DNA of 21,313 bases from a virus. The stretch covers positions 1-21,313 of IMG/VR virus record IMGVR_UViG_3300039191_000075, one strand, 5' to 3'. Positions 15,018-21,071 of the stretch are shown here, one piece after another (position 1 is the first letter of the stretch; every line of letters begins with the position of its first letter). The notes beneath the pieces are model-generated. The model was not told where the DNA came from. It saw only the letters and a program-made list of their open reading frames with translations, and made no database searches. The position numbers and the translations under genes are program-made.

Positions 15018-15755
15018 TGCCACCAAGCAAAGGCAGAAGTGCTCAAACGAATTCTAACACAGAATCTTAAGAATGCACCTATCCGTTGGGGCCTAACTGG
15101 TACTGTACCTAAGGAAGCATTTGAGTTTGAAAGCATTCATGCTAGTCTTGGTCCTGTGATTGGCAAAATAAGTGCAAAAGAGTTACAAGACAAAGGCGTT
15201 CTGTCAAAGTGTCATGTAAATGTATTGCAGCTAATGGACGTTCAGGTGTTCCGCGATTACCAGTCAGAACTAAAGTACCTTGTGTCTGATCCCGACAGGA
15301 TTGCCTATATTGCATCAGTAATGAATCAAGTCAAGCAGTCAGGTAACACGCTTATCCTAGTTGACAGGATATCAGCAGGCGAGATGTTGCAAGAACTAAT
15401 TCCAGGCAGCACATTCATCTCTGGGTCGGTAAAAGCCAATGACCGAAAAGAAACTTATGATACAATTCGAGAAGGAACAAACGAAGTAATCATTGCCACA
15501 TACGGTGTAGCAGCCGTTGGTCTTAATATTCCTCGTATATTCAACCTTGTGCTACTAGAGCCAGGCAAGAGTTTTGTGCGAGTAATACAGTCTATTGGAC
15601 GTGGCGTTCGTAAAGCAAAAGACAAGGACTTTGTGCAGATATGGGATCTCACATCAACTTGTAAGTTTGCTAAGCGACACCTTAGAGAACGAAAGAAGTT
15701 TTATAAAAACGCAGAATACCCCTTCACTATAGAAAAAGTGGACTGGACAAAATAG
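14913..15755 (+). CDS. uvsW: C-intein fused to UvsW helicase C-half
   Basis: Residues 1-35 are the C-intein: ETVYNLHVKNDHNYIANDTVVAN covers blocks F and G and ends in the essential Asn35. The penultimate residue is Ala, not His, as also in cyanobacterial DnaE inteins. Cys36 is the +1 nucleophile and begins the extein CHQAKAEVLKR. The helicase part then has LTGT (61-64, motif III-like), EVIIATYGVAAVGLNIP (motif V region) and QSIGRGVRK (226-234, motif VI), as in T4 UvsW. The spliced product would be about 485 residues, near the T4 length. AGGAAG 5 bases upstream supports ATG 14913. Confidence 0.87.
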   Translation: MKLVKKTVINKPETVYNLHVKNDHNYIANDTVVANCHQAKAEVLKRILTQNLKNAPIRWGLTGTVPKEAFEFESIHASLGPVIGKISAKELQDKGVLSKCHVNVLQLMDVQVFRDYQSELKYLVSDPDRIAYIASVMNQVKQSGNTLILVDRISAGEMLQELIPGSTFISGSVKANDRKETYDTIREGTNEVIIATYGVAAVGLNIPRIFNLVLLEPGKSFVRVIQSIGRGVRKAKDKDFVQIWDLTSTCKFAKRHLRERKKFYKNAEYPFTIEKVDWTK

Positions 15756-15775
15756 GATACATAAGGAGAACTAAA

Positions 15776-16282
15776 ATTCGTATTTTAACCCTAGATAACG
15801 AATGTTTCAAGCTAGACAAGTTGCCAGATGAACTGGAAGACGATGTACGTTTTGCAGTGTTAGACAATTCGGACCCCAAGAACCCAGACTTCTTTTGGAT
15901 CCCATTGATCTTTCTAGAATCTTTTAGCTCACCGGCAGTTGTGCTAAAAATAGGCAATCGAGAAATCACAATGCCAGTTGACTGGAGCATGGCTATTGGT
16001 TGCTCAGAAACAGGCAACGACATCGAAGTGTTACCACTTACAAGTTTAAATGACAGAGGCTTTGAAGCATTCTTAATGAATCCGCTAAACGGATTCAGAG
16101 CAGAGTTTGTTGAAGTCGAACTGGTAAACTTTTATTCAGACGTCAAATGGTACTTCCCTAAGATGAAGAACGGACATTTGTTAGCAGTTCCGATAAGCGA
16201 CAGTCCGGAACCTCTGTGTGCATACTTTGTAAAAGATATCAGCAGACAGTGTGAAATTATCAAATACTCAGGATTGATGTAG
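15776..16282 (+). CDS. conserved phage protein with a probable ATT start
   Basis: The frame is open upstream of the first usual start codon (TTG 15821) back to an ATT at 15776 that lies 7 bases after a strong AAGGAG (15763-15768). Initiation there would give a 168-residue protein starting (M)RILTLDNECFKLDKLP, which reads like a natural N-terminus. Starting at TTG 15821 (153 aa) would leave that ribosome site unused. The protein is acidic, with SFSSPAVVLKIGNREITMPVDWSMAIG in the middle, and ends shortly before the next gene. Function unknown; of the type of conserved uncharacterised proteins in marine T4-like phages. Confidence 0.7.
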   Translation: MRILTLDNECFKLDKLPDELEDDVRFAVLDNSDPKNPDFFWIPLIFLESFSSPAVVLKIGNREITMPVDWSMAIGCSETGNDIEVLPLTSLNDRGFEAFLMNPLNGFRAEFVEVELVNFYSDVKWYFPKMKNGHLLAVPISDSPEPLCAYFVKDISRQCEIIKYSGLM

Positions 16283-16290
16283 GAGTACAC

Positions 16291-16551
16291 ATGGGCTGCC
16301 TAATACCCAACGAAGCGTTAGTTTACGAAAGAGTTGACGGAACAGTTTATGCAAAGTACCGTGATGCTCCCTTCAATCGAATACCTCGTTGGGAAATAGG
16401 CGGAACTCCTAGGATGGATCCAACGTTTGAAGAATGGATGTACCTCAATCGGCTAGCTAAAGAAAACGAAGTAATACGTAACCAGCTTGACAGATTAATG
16501 ACACTGTATTATACTGTAAAGGATGACAAATCCGAGGAAACAAATGAGTGA
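16291..16551 (+). CDS. small conserved phage protein, unknown function
   Basis: An 86-residue protein MGCLIPNEALVYERVDGTVYA..., with a Trp-rich centre (RIPRWEIGGTP) and a charged helical tail with a possible short coiled coil (LAKENEVIRNQLDRLMTLYY). TAGGAG lies 6 bases before the ATG. Its end overlaps the next start by 8 bases. Not recognised beyond that. Confidence 0.72.
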   Translation: MGCLIPNEALVYERVDGTVYAKYRDAPFNRIPRWEIGGTPRMDPTFEEWMYLNRLAKENEVIRNQLDRLMTLYYTVKDDKSEETNE

Positions 16552-16843
16552 CAAATACGAAGATATAGACTTTGACAGTGTAGAAAACATTGTCGAACTT
16601 GCTGAAGTGTTCACCAAAGGCCCGTACGATACACAGGCTAATACCACAGAATACGAATCCTACAATGGCATAATTGAGCAGTACAATAACTCAACTCGCA
16701 ACAACTACGAAAACGCTGCAATGGTACTTTACGTAGATCGCAGAAGGATGCTAACTGAAAAAATTGTTGACTTGAAATCAATGTGGTTTGACGAAGACGG
16801 CAATCGTTGTGAGCGTCCTGTGAGGAAACTAGATGGCGAATAA
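16544..16843 (+). CDS. small acidic phage protein, unknown function
   Basis: A 99-residue protein MSDKYEDIDFDSVENIVELAEVF..., acidic at the N-terminus and basic near the C-terminus (DRRRMLTEK). The ATG at 16544 follows GAGGAA by 6 bases and is preferred to an upstream in-frame codon inside the previous gene. It overlaps both neighbours, so it is part of one coupled run. A transcription accessory role (gp33-like) was considered but no supporting motif is visible. Confidence 0.7.
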   Translation: MSDKYEDIDFDSVENIVELAEVFTKGPYDTQANTTEYESYNGIIEQYNNSTRNNYENAAMVLYVDRRRMLTEKIVDLKSMWFDEDGNRCERPVRKLDGE

Positions 16844-17297
16844 GTTACCACTTAAAGATATACTTGCTGCTGTTGACATGAACGCGAAAAATGTCTGGGC
16901 AGAACTAGATGATGACGAAAAGAAACAGGTCAGCTTCTGGTTGCTCAATAGATATGTAAGCAGTGTCAAAGGCAACAGAGATGCACAAGAGCTTGCTATT
17001 CTGAAGACTAACGAGTACTACAACAAGAACTTTAATGACATCGGTGTTGGTAGTACTAACGGGCATCCTCAACTGATGTGGCACTTGCTATGTGCTAGCG
17101 GAGGAACTGGCAAAATTGAATTCCATCAATGGTTAGGGTTTAAGAAGAAGAAAGGTAACGATAAAGCTATCAGACTTCTTGAACGCATCTACCCGAATAT
17201 GAAACTAGACGAGGTTGAACTACTTGCTAGACTATCTACAACAAAAGAACTCAAACAACTGGCTGAAGAACATGGCATCGAAGGCGTCAAGCTCTGA
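16833..17297 (+). CDS. conserved phage protein, possibly replisome-associated
   Basis: A 154-residue protein with VSFWLLNRYVSSV, EYYNKNFNDIG, HPQLMWHLLCASGGTGKIEFHQWLGFKKKK and a tail KLDEVELLARLSTTKELKQL. The order of an N-terminal helical part, a W-x-x-KKKK segment and a final helical bundle vaguely recalls gp62-type clamp loader small subunits, but the similarity is too weak to name it. GAGG precedes the ATG by 7 bases. It overlaps the previous and next genes. Confidence 0.65.
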   Translation: MANKLPLKDILAAVDMNAKNVWAELDDDEKKQVSFWLLNRYVSSVKGNRDAQELAILKTNEYYNKNFNDIGVGSTNGHPQLMWHLLCASGGTGKIEFHQWLGFKKKKGNDKAIRLLERIYPNMKLDEVELLARLSTTKELKQLAEEHGIEGVKL

Positions 17298-17973
17298 GAA
17301 ACCCTACAAATGTGAATACTGTAAAAAAGGCTTTGTCAAAGAAAAGACACTGTTCTCTCACGTGTGCGAAAAGAAGCGCAGGGCTCTACAGAAGGACGAA
17401 AAACGTGTACGCCTAGGCTTTTATGCATTCAACCAGTTCTACAAGCTGAGTGCAGGTGCAAAGAAAGACAAGACTTATGAAGAATTCTGTAACAGTCAGT
17501 ATTACAACGCATTTGTAAAGTTTGGCAGCTTTATCAACAACGTCAAGCCATTGTATCCAGAAAAGTATATCGACCATGTTGTAACCAGTGGAGTTAAGCT
17601 AGACCAGTGGTGTAGAGAAGAAATGTACGAAGCCTACGCCACTGAGCTTATACGCAAGGAAGGTGTTGAAACTGCATTAGAGCGTTCAATCAATACAATG
17701 GTTGAGTGGGCAGAAGAGAACAACTCTGTCTGGAATCACTATTTCATGTACGCCGCTCCTAATAGAGTTATCTGGCACATACGCGATGGCAAGGTAAGTC
17801 CTTGGCTCTTACTCAACTGCAAGACGGGTAAAGAAATGTTAAATAAGTTCAGCGACGAGCAGCTGAATATGATCTATCACGTACTCGATCCAAAGCATTG
17901 GGCTCTTCGCTTCAAGCGTCAACCAGATGACGTTAAACTAGTTAAAGAGGTGGTCAAGAAAAGTCGCCTCTAG
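17272..17973 (+). CDS. CCHC zinc-finger protein conserved in T4-like marine phages
   Basis: A 233-residue protein. Near the N-terminus YKCEYCKKGFVKEKTLFSHVC gives Cys14, Cys17, His30 and Cys32, a single finger of the type that binds DNA or protein. The rest is helical with many aromatics (YYNAFVKFGSFINNV, KLDQWCREEMYE, WNHYFMYAAPNRVIW). ATG 17272 (MASKASSSEK) is chosen over 17215 because the longer form would lie deep in the previous gene. The stop is followed by AGGAG for the next gene. Function unknown; a nucleic acid role is suggested by the finger. Confidence 0.72.
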   Translation: MASKASSSEKPYKCEYCKKGFVKEKTLFSHVCEKKRRALQKDEKRVRLGFYAFNQFYKLSAGAKKDKTYEEFCNSQYYNAFVKFGSFINNVKPLYPEKYIDHVVTSGVKLDQWCREEMYEAYATELIRKEGVETALERSINTMVEWAEENNSVWNHYFMYAAPNRVIWHIRDGKVSPWLLLNCKTGKEMLNKFSDEQLNMIYHVLDPKHWALRFKRQPDDVKLVKEVVKKSRL

Positions 17974-17981
17974 GAGCGGCG

Positions 17982-18401
17982 ATGAAAATACTAATTATGG
18001 GTCTACCTGGAAGCGGCAAGACGTGGTTAGCAGAAAGATTACAGAAGCATTTGAACTGTGCCTGGTTTAATGCAGACGATGTACGTAAAATGTCTAATGA
18101 TTGGAACTTTGACAAGACATCAAGAACACGACAAGCATATCGTATGCGCAACATGGCAGACTATGAAGTAGGTTGCGGTAGCACAGTTATATGCGACTTT
18201 GTGTGCCCAACAAACGAAACAAGACTATCGTTTCGACCAGACATAACAATATGGATCGACACTATCACTGAAGGTAGGTTTGACGACACAAACAAAGTAT
18301 TCTGCCAACCAGAATACTACGACATACACATTGACACGTATCTCACAGAGCAAGAAGTTGAAAGACTAGCTGAGAGACTAAAACAAAGAATAGGTAAGTA
18401 G
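17982..18401 (+). CDS. P-loop kinase resembling adenylylsulfate (APS) kinase
   Basis: A 139-residue protein with Walker A MGLPGSGKTW (6-15), WFNADDVRKMSNDWNF (like the D-G-D-N-V-R…L-x-F block of CysC), a conserved R-x-R-x-x-Y-R-M-R-N-M-A helix, and ICDFVCPTNETRLSF (like the I-x-x-x-F-I-S-P block). APS kinase makes PAPS, the donor used by sulfotransferases, and five sulfotransferase-like genes lie in this window. At 139 aa it is shorter than CysC (about 200 aa), so another small-molecule kinase remains possible. AGGAG 5 bases before the ATG. Confidence 0.62.
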   Translation: MKILIMGLPGSGKTWLAERLQKHLNCAWFNADDVRKMSNDWNFDKTSRTRQAYRMRNMADYEVGCGSTVICDFVCPTNETRLSFRPDITIWIDTITEGRFDDTNKVFCQPEYYDIHIDTYLTEQEVERLAERLKQRIGK

Positions 18402-18453
18402 TCCACGAGTAAGCATTGACATCGACTTTGGTGACAAGTGCAAAGAGGCATAA
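18394..18453 (+). pseudogene. remnant duplicate of the DnaE-like gene start
   Basis: In the frame of the next gene, 18394-18453 reads VSSPRVSIDIDFGDKCKEA then TAA. SIDIDFGDK mirrors DIDIDFADR at the start of the downstream gene, offset by 45 bases. There is no start codon for this piece. Divergence between the copies suggests a scar from allele exchange rather than replication slippage. Confidence 0.5.
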
Positions 18454-19032
18454 ATGGATATTGACATAGATTTTGCTGACAGGTCCGAAGTAATAGACAG
18501 ATTAATACTTCGTGTTGCTGCACTAGAGCCGGGCAAGAAACACAATACAGGTGTGTATGCAACAGAAATTCCTCATGATCCTATCACCAACATTTCTACA
18601 ATAAACTACAAGGAAGCCGATGCTAGAGGTTACTTCAAGCTAGACTTTCTTAACGTAGGTGTTTATGATCACGTTAAGGACAACGAACACCTCGACAAAC
18701 TGGTTAGTCAAGAGCCTATGTGGGAGCTGCTCGAGCATCAAGAGTTTAGTGACCAGCTGTTCCATCTGAACGGACACAGCGAAATCCTACAGACAATGAA
18801 GCCAAAGTCGCTTGAACAGCTAGCGGCTGTGCTTGCTATTATACGCCCTGCTAAGCGGCATTTGATTGGAAAAGATTGGGACACAGTGATGTCTGATGTG
18901 TGGATAAAGCCAGAAGGCAACGAATACTTCTTTAAGAAGAGTCACAGTTTTTCATATGCTATGCTAGTTATTGTTCACATGAATGTCTTGTGTGAACAGC
19001 TTAGCTCTTCGGCTTCCGAACCAACTGAATAG
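18454..19032 (+). CDS. miniature DNA polymerase III alpha (DnaE)-like palm protein
   Basis: A 192-residue protein that keeps, in order, landmark segments of bacterial DnaE: DIDIDFADR (2-10; D-x-D catalytic site), KKHNTGVYATEI (28-39; like the H-A-x-G-V block), GYFKLDFLNV (59-68; third catalytic-type Asp64, like KFDFLGL), a FHLNGH…MKPKSLEQLAAVLAIIRPA block (103-133; like E-x-x-x-M-x-x-L…ALYRPGP), and FFKKSHSFSYAM (159-170; like FNKSHAAAYAL). PHP, most of the fingers and beta-binding domains are absent. Polymerase activity cannot be assumed. Its end overlaps the opposing gene by 32 bases. Confidence 0.68.
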   Translation: MDIDIDFADRSEVIDRLILRVAALEPGKKHNTGVYATEIPHDPITNISTINYKEADARGYFKLDFLNVGVYDHVKDNEHLDKLVSQEPMWELLEHQEFSDQLFHLNGHSEILQTMKPKSLEQLAAVLAIIRPAKRHLIGKDWDTVMSDVWIKPEGNEYFFKKSHSFSYAMLVIVHMNVLCEQLSSSASEPTE

Positions 19033-19372
19033 ATTTGCGTTTGACTCGTTTGATTGAAAGGTTGTTTAGATTAACACAGGGCCCTGTTGTCACACGAACA
19101 TCTTTTGAATTCATCGTAATTATTGAATAGCGAAATGGTTCCATTTCTTTTCTTAGGAATATATTAATCGGAATAGATCTATTTGACTCCCACCACCATA
19201 TCTCTCCTAGTTCAATAAAATCACACTTTTCAGCATCTGTCTTGAGCGAAGTGAATACGTACATACTAGTTACGGTAGCATCTTGGTTGATGATAATGCC
19301 AACGTACTCTTGGCCGCCATAGCAAACTATACTTATAAATGGAAAATTTTCTTCTATATCTTTTGTTAACAT
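19001..19372 (-). CDS. conserved minus-strand phage protein, unknown function
   Basis: A 123-residue, beta-rich protein with YVGIIINQDATVTSMYVF, GEIWWWESNRSIPINIFL and a basic end IKRVKRKSIQLVRKP. Proteins with this W-W-W-E-S-N-R pattern occur widely in marine T4-like phages without known function. The strand-rich N-terminus could be a small barrel. It runs against the flow of its neighbours, its 3' end overlapping the DnaE-like gene, and starts in the 30-base gap before the virion gene. No clear ribosome site is seen. Confidence 0.72.
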   Translation of the reverse strand: MLTKDIEENFPFISIVCYGGQEYVGIIINQDATVTSMYVFTSLKTDAEKCDFIELGEIWWWESNRSIPINIFLRKEMEPFRYSIITMNSKDVRVTTGPCVNLNNLSIKRVKRKSIQLVRKPKS

Positions 19373-19390
19373 GTATTGATTTAAGGTCTC

Positions 19391-19398
19391 GATAAATA
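19391..19398 (+). promoter_or_regulatory. T4-type late promoter octamer GATAAATA
   Basis: GATAAATA ends only 4 bases before the ATG at 19403. Late initiation about 6 bases downstream would give an mRNA with almost no leader. Confidence 0.45.
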
Positions 19399-19402
19399 CT
19401 AT

Positions 19403-20182
19403 ATGCAGCTTACGCCTAGATATTTAGTCAGCAACAGAACTATAGTTATTTCAAATGAAGTAGGCTTTGTCACGGAGTACAGACCAGTGTATCAAAGAGA
19501 ATTACAAGTATACAGAGGAATAGACAACGTCCTTGATTTCCAAATACTGAACGCGGATCAAAAGCCTGTTCACTTAGGAGAAAGAGTTGTTAAATTTGTT
19601 GCGTTCGATGAGAGCTCACATCTTATTATCGAACACGATGCAGAAACTGTTATCGCAAACAAAGGTCTTGTCAAAGTTACTGTTACAGACAACGACTTGA
19701 TCAATATACAGCAACAGTATTTGCGATACAACCTTTACATCTGCAACGTAGACGATTCTAGAACACTAACATACGCTGATGAACATTTCGACGCAAACGG
19801 CATCATCTATCTCAGCTCTCGTGCATACCCAGGACCTAAGAAAGCACTTGAACTTAAAACGTTCAACAGCTTAAACTTTGACGACGACATCTTTATCTCA
19901 GAAGCAATATCTGCAGAGCCAGGTATTAACGGCAACGAAGCTGTACACACAGCAGCAATCTACACAAACGGCTACGTCGGCGATGTTATCCTAGAAGCTA
20001 CTCTAGAAAATCAGATACCAGGGCAAGACATTGTAGAGTGGACAGTAGTCGACACAATCACCTTTGACGGCACAGAAGTTGATCCGGTTCCAGTAAACTT
20101 CGTAGGCATATACACCTACATTAGATTTAAAGCTGAGAACAATCCTGCTGATACTATTGAAAAAATCTTAATTAGAAATTGA
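19403..20182 (+). CDS. virion structural protein, BppU-like N-terminal domain
   Basis: A 259-residue protein. The stretch VYQRELQVYRGIDNVLDFQILNADQKPV (about residues 29-56) resembles the N-terminal immunoglobulin-like domain of phage upper-baseplate (BppU) proteins and of unnamed structural proteins of marine T4-like phages. The rest is beta-rich and acidic, with no signal or membrane segment. A late octamer directly upstream fits a structural gene. The next gene has its own strong early promoter. Exact place in the virion is unknown; baseplate or neck attachment are possible. Confidence 0.65.
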   Translation: MQLTPRYLVSNRTIVISNEVGFVTEYRPVYQRELQVYRGIDNVLDFQILNADQKPVHLGERVVKFVAFDESSHLIIEHDAETVIANKGLVKVTVTDNDLINIQQQYLRYNLYICNVDDSRTLTYADEHFDANGIIYLSSRAYPGPKKALELKTFNSLNFDDDIFISEAISAEPGINGNEAVHTAAIYTNGYVGDVILEATLENQIPGQDIVEWTVVDTITFDGTEVDPVPVNFVGIYTYIRFKAENNPADTIEKILIRN

Positions 20183-20207
20183 CAAGTCATTGATATTGCG
20201 CTATAAT
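20179..20207 (+). promoter_or_regulatory. perfect sigma-70 promoter (TTGACA-N17-TATAAT)
   Basis: TTGACA at 20179-20184, a 17-base spacer and TATAAT at 20202-20207, all consensus. It overlaps the stop codon of the virion gene. The start point would fall near 20213-20214, at the ATG of the primase remnant. This looks like the original early promoter of the primase gene, now cut off from it by the endonuclease insertion. Confidence 0.75.
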
Positions 20208-20213
20208 TTTTAA

Positions 20214-20279
20214 ATGAGCGCAGTTGCCGATACAACCTTAACATACCTACCAGCGAAACGCAAGACCACTCCTAGTGGT
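20214..20279 (+). pseudogene. 5' remnant of a diverged primase (gp61) gene
   Basis: The first 22 codons, MSAVADTTLTYLPAKRKTTPSG, align with the start of the intact primase at 21072 (MSIVSDVSIAYYTQGSKVKTTPSG), with 11 identities and a 2-residue gap. After SG the similarity stops and the frame runs into the endonuclease. The copy is too diverged for a fresh duplication, so it probably came from another phage allele. Confidence 0.72.
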
Positions 20280-20297
20280 GTATTTTCTTACTTTATG

Positions 20298-20305
20298 TAT
20301 AAATA
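20298..20305 (+). promoter_or_regulatory. T4-type late promoter for the GIY-YIG gene, TATAAATA
   Basis: Perfect TATAAATA, 23 bases before the endonuclease ATG at 20328, with AAGGAG (20312-20317) between them. Confidence 0.6.
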
Positions 20306-20327
20306 CACAACAAGGAGCATTAAAGGT

Positions 20328-21071
20328 ATGTTTTATTTATATGTAAAAACTCATAAAAAAACTGGATTAAAATATTTAGGGCAAACATCTAGAGATCCGT
20401 ATGTTTATAAAGGATCTGGATTAAGGTGGACCAATCATATTAAAAAGCACGGTTACGATGTTGATACTTTAATATTATTAGAAACAACAGATAAAGTTGC
20501 ATTATCAGAAGCAGGACTGTATTATAGTAATTTGTATAATGTTGTAAATGATTATAATTGGGCAAATATAGTTGCAGAATCAGGAACAGGCGGCGATACT
20601 TCTAAAAGTCCTAATTTTATTGAATCCATGAAGCACCGAGATTTTTCGTACAGACAAGATCTAAAGTATAAAGAAAAAGTATCTATAGCAGTAAAAAAAT
20701 ATTGGAACACTAGATTTGAAGATCCCTCTTTTAATAAAGAAGAATATAAAAAGATGTGTTCTGAAAGAAGTAAATCTATGTGGGAATCTCGAGGTATTAC
20801 AGACGAAGATAGGATATTACGTTCAAAAAGACAAACAGAATATTTAAATACTCCGGGAGTTAAGGAATCATTATCACAAAAAGCTAAAGCAGCCTGGCTT
20901 AAAAAGTCAAAAACGTATGAAGTAACATTTCCAAACGGCCATACAGAAGTTGTAAAATCATTTAGAGGATGGTGCAAGGATAATAATTATCCTTATTATA
21001 AACTGTATAATACTATTAGAAATAACAAGCCGTCAAAAGATGGATGGCAAGTGCGGATAATTGAGGATTAA
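20328..21071 (+). CDS. GIY-YIG homing endonuclease (Seg-like)
   Basis: A 247-residue protein. The N-terminus FYLYVKTHKKTGLKYLGQT (2-20) is a GIY-YIG variant (YLY…KYLGQT), followed by YKGSGLRWTNHIKKHG and a candidate catalytic Glu61 (SEAGLYYSNLYNV). The middle is lysine- and arginine-rich. The end, TEVVKSFRGWCKDNNYPYYKLYNTIR, looks like a modular DNA-binding helix-turn-helix. The true start is ATG 20328 after AAGGAG; the longer frame from 20214 only reads through the primase remnant. Base composition is visibly more AT-rich than the neighbours, as in imported endonuclease genes. It lies directly before the primase gene, its probable homing site. Confidence 0.82.
   Translation: MFYLYVKTHKKTGLKYLGQTSRDPYVYKGSGLRWTNHIKKHGYDVDTLILLETTDKVALSEAGLYYSNLYNVVNDYNWANIVAESGTGGDTSKSPNFIESMKHRDFSYRQDLKYKEKVSIAVKKYWNTRFEDPSFNKEEYKKMCSERSKSMWESRGITDEDRILRSKRQTEYLNTPGVKESLSQKAKAAWLKKSKTYEVTFPNGHTEVVKSFRGWCKDNNYPYYKLYNTIRNNKPSKDGWQVRIIED

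Noticed and set aside
12982-15755. uvsW as a pseudogene broken by stop codons and an insertion
   Set aside because: Both breakpoints carry complete intein motifs with the essential Cys1, Asn35 and Cys+1, and all helicase motifs are intact, so a split intein explains the gap better.
16544-17297. Naming the small genes gp33 and gp62
   Set aside because: Only size and vague pattern resemblance; gene order and visible motifs do not support either name firmly.
18973-18997. Hairpin GTTCACA…TGTGAAC as a terminator of the DnaE-like gene
   Set aside because: Seven-base stem with an 11-base loop and no T-run, inside coding sequence; a nearby TTCGG-CTT-CCGAA hairpin also lacks a T-run.
20334-20341. 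TATAAATA on the minus strand inside the GIY-YIG gene
   Set aside because: No minus-strand gene follows; it arises from the FYLY codons in AT-rich DNA.
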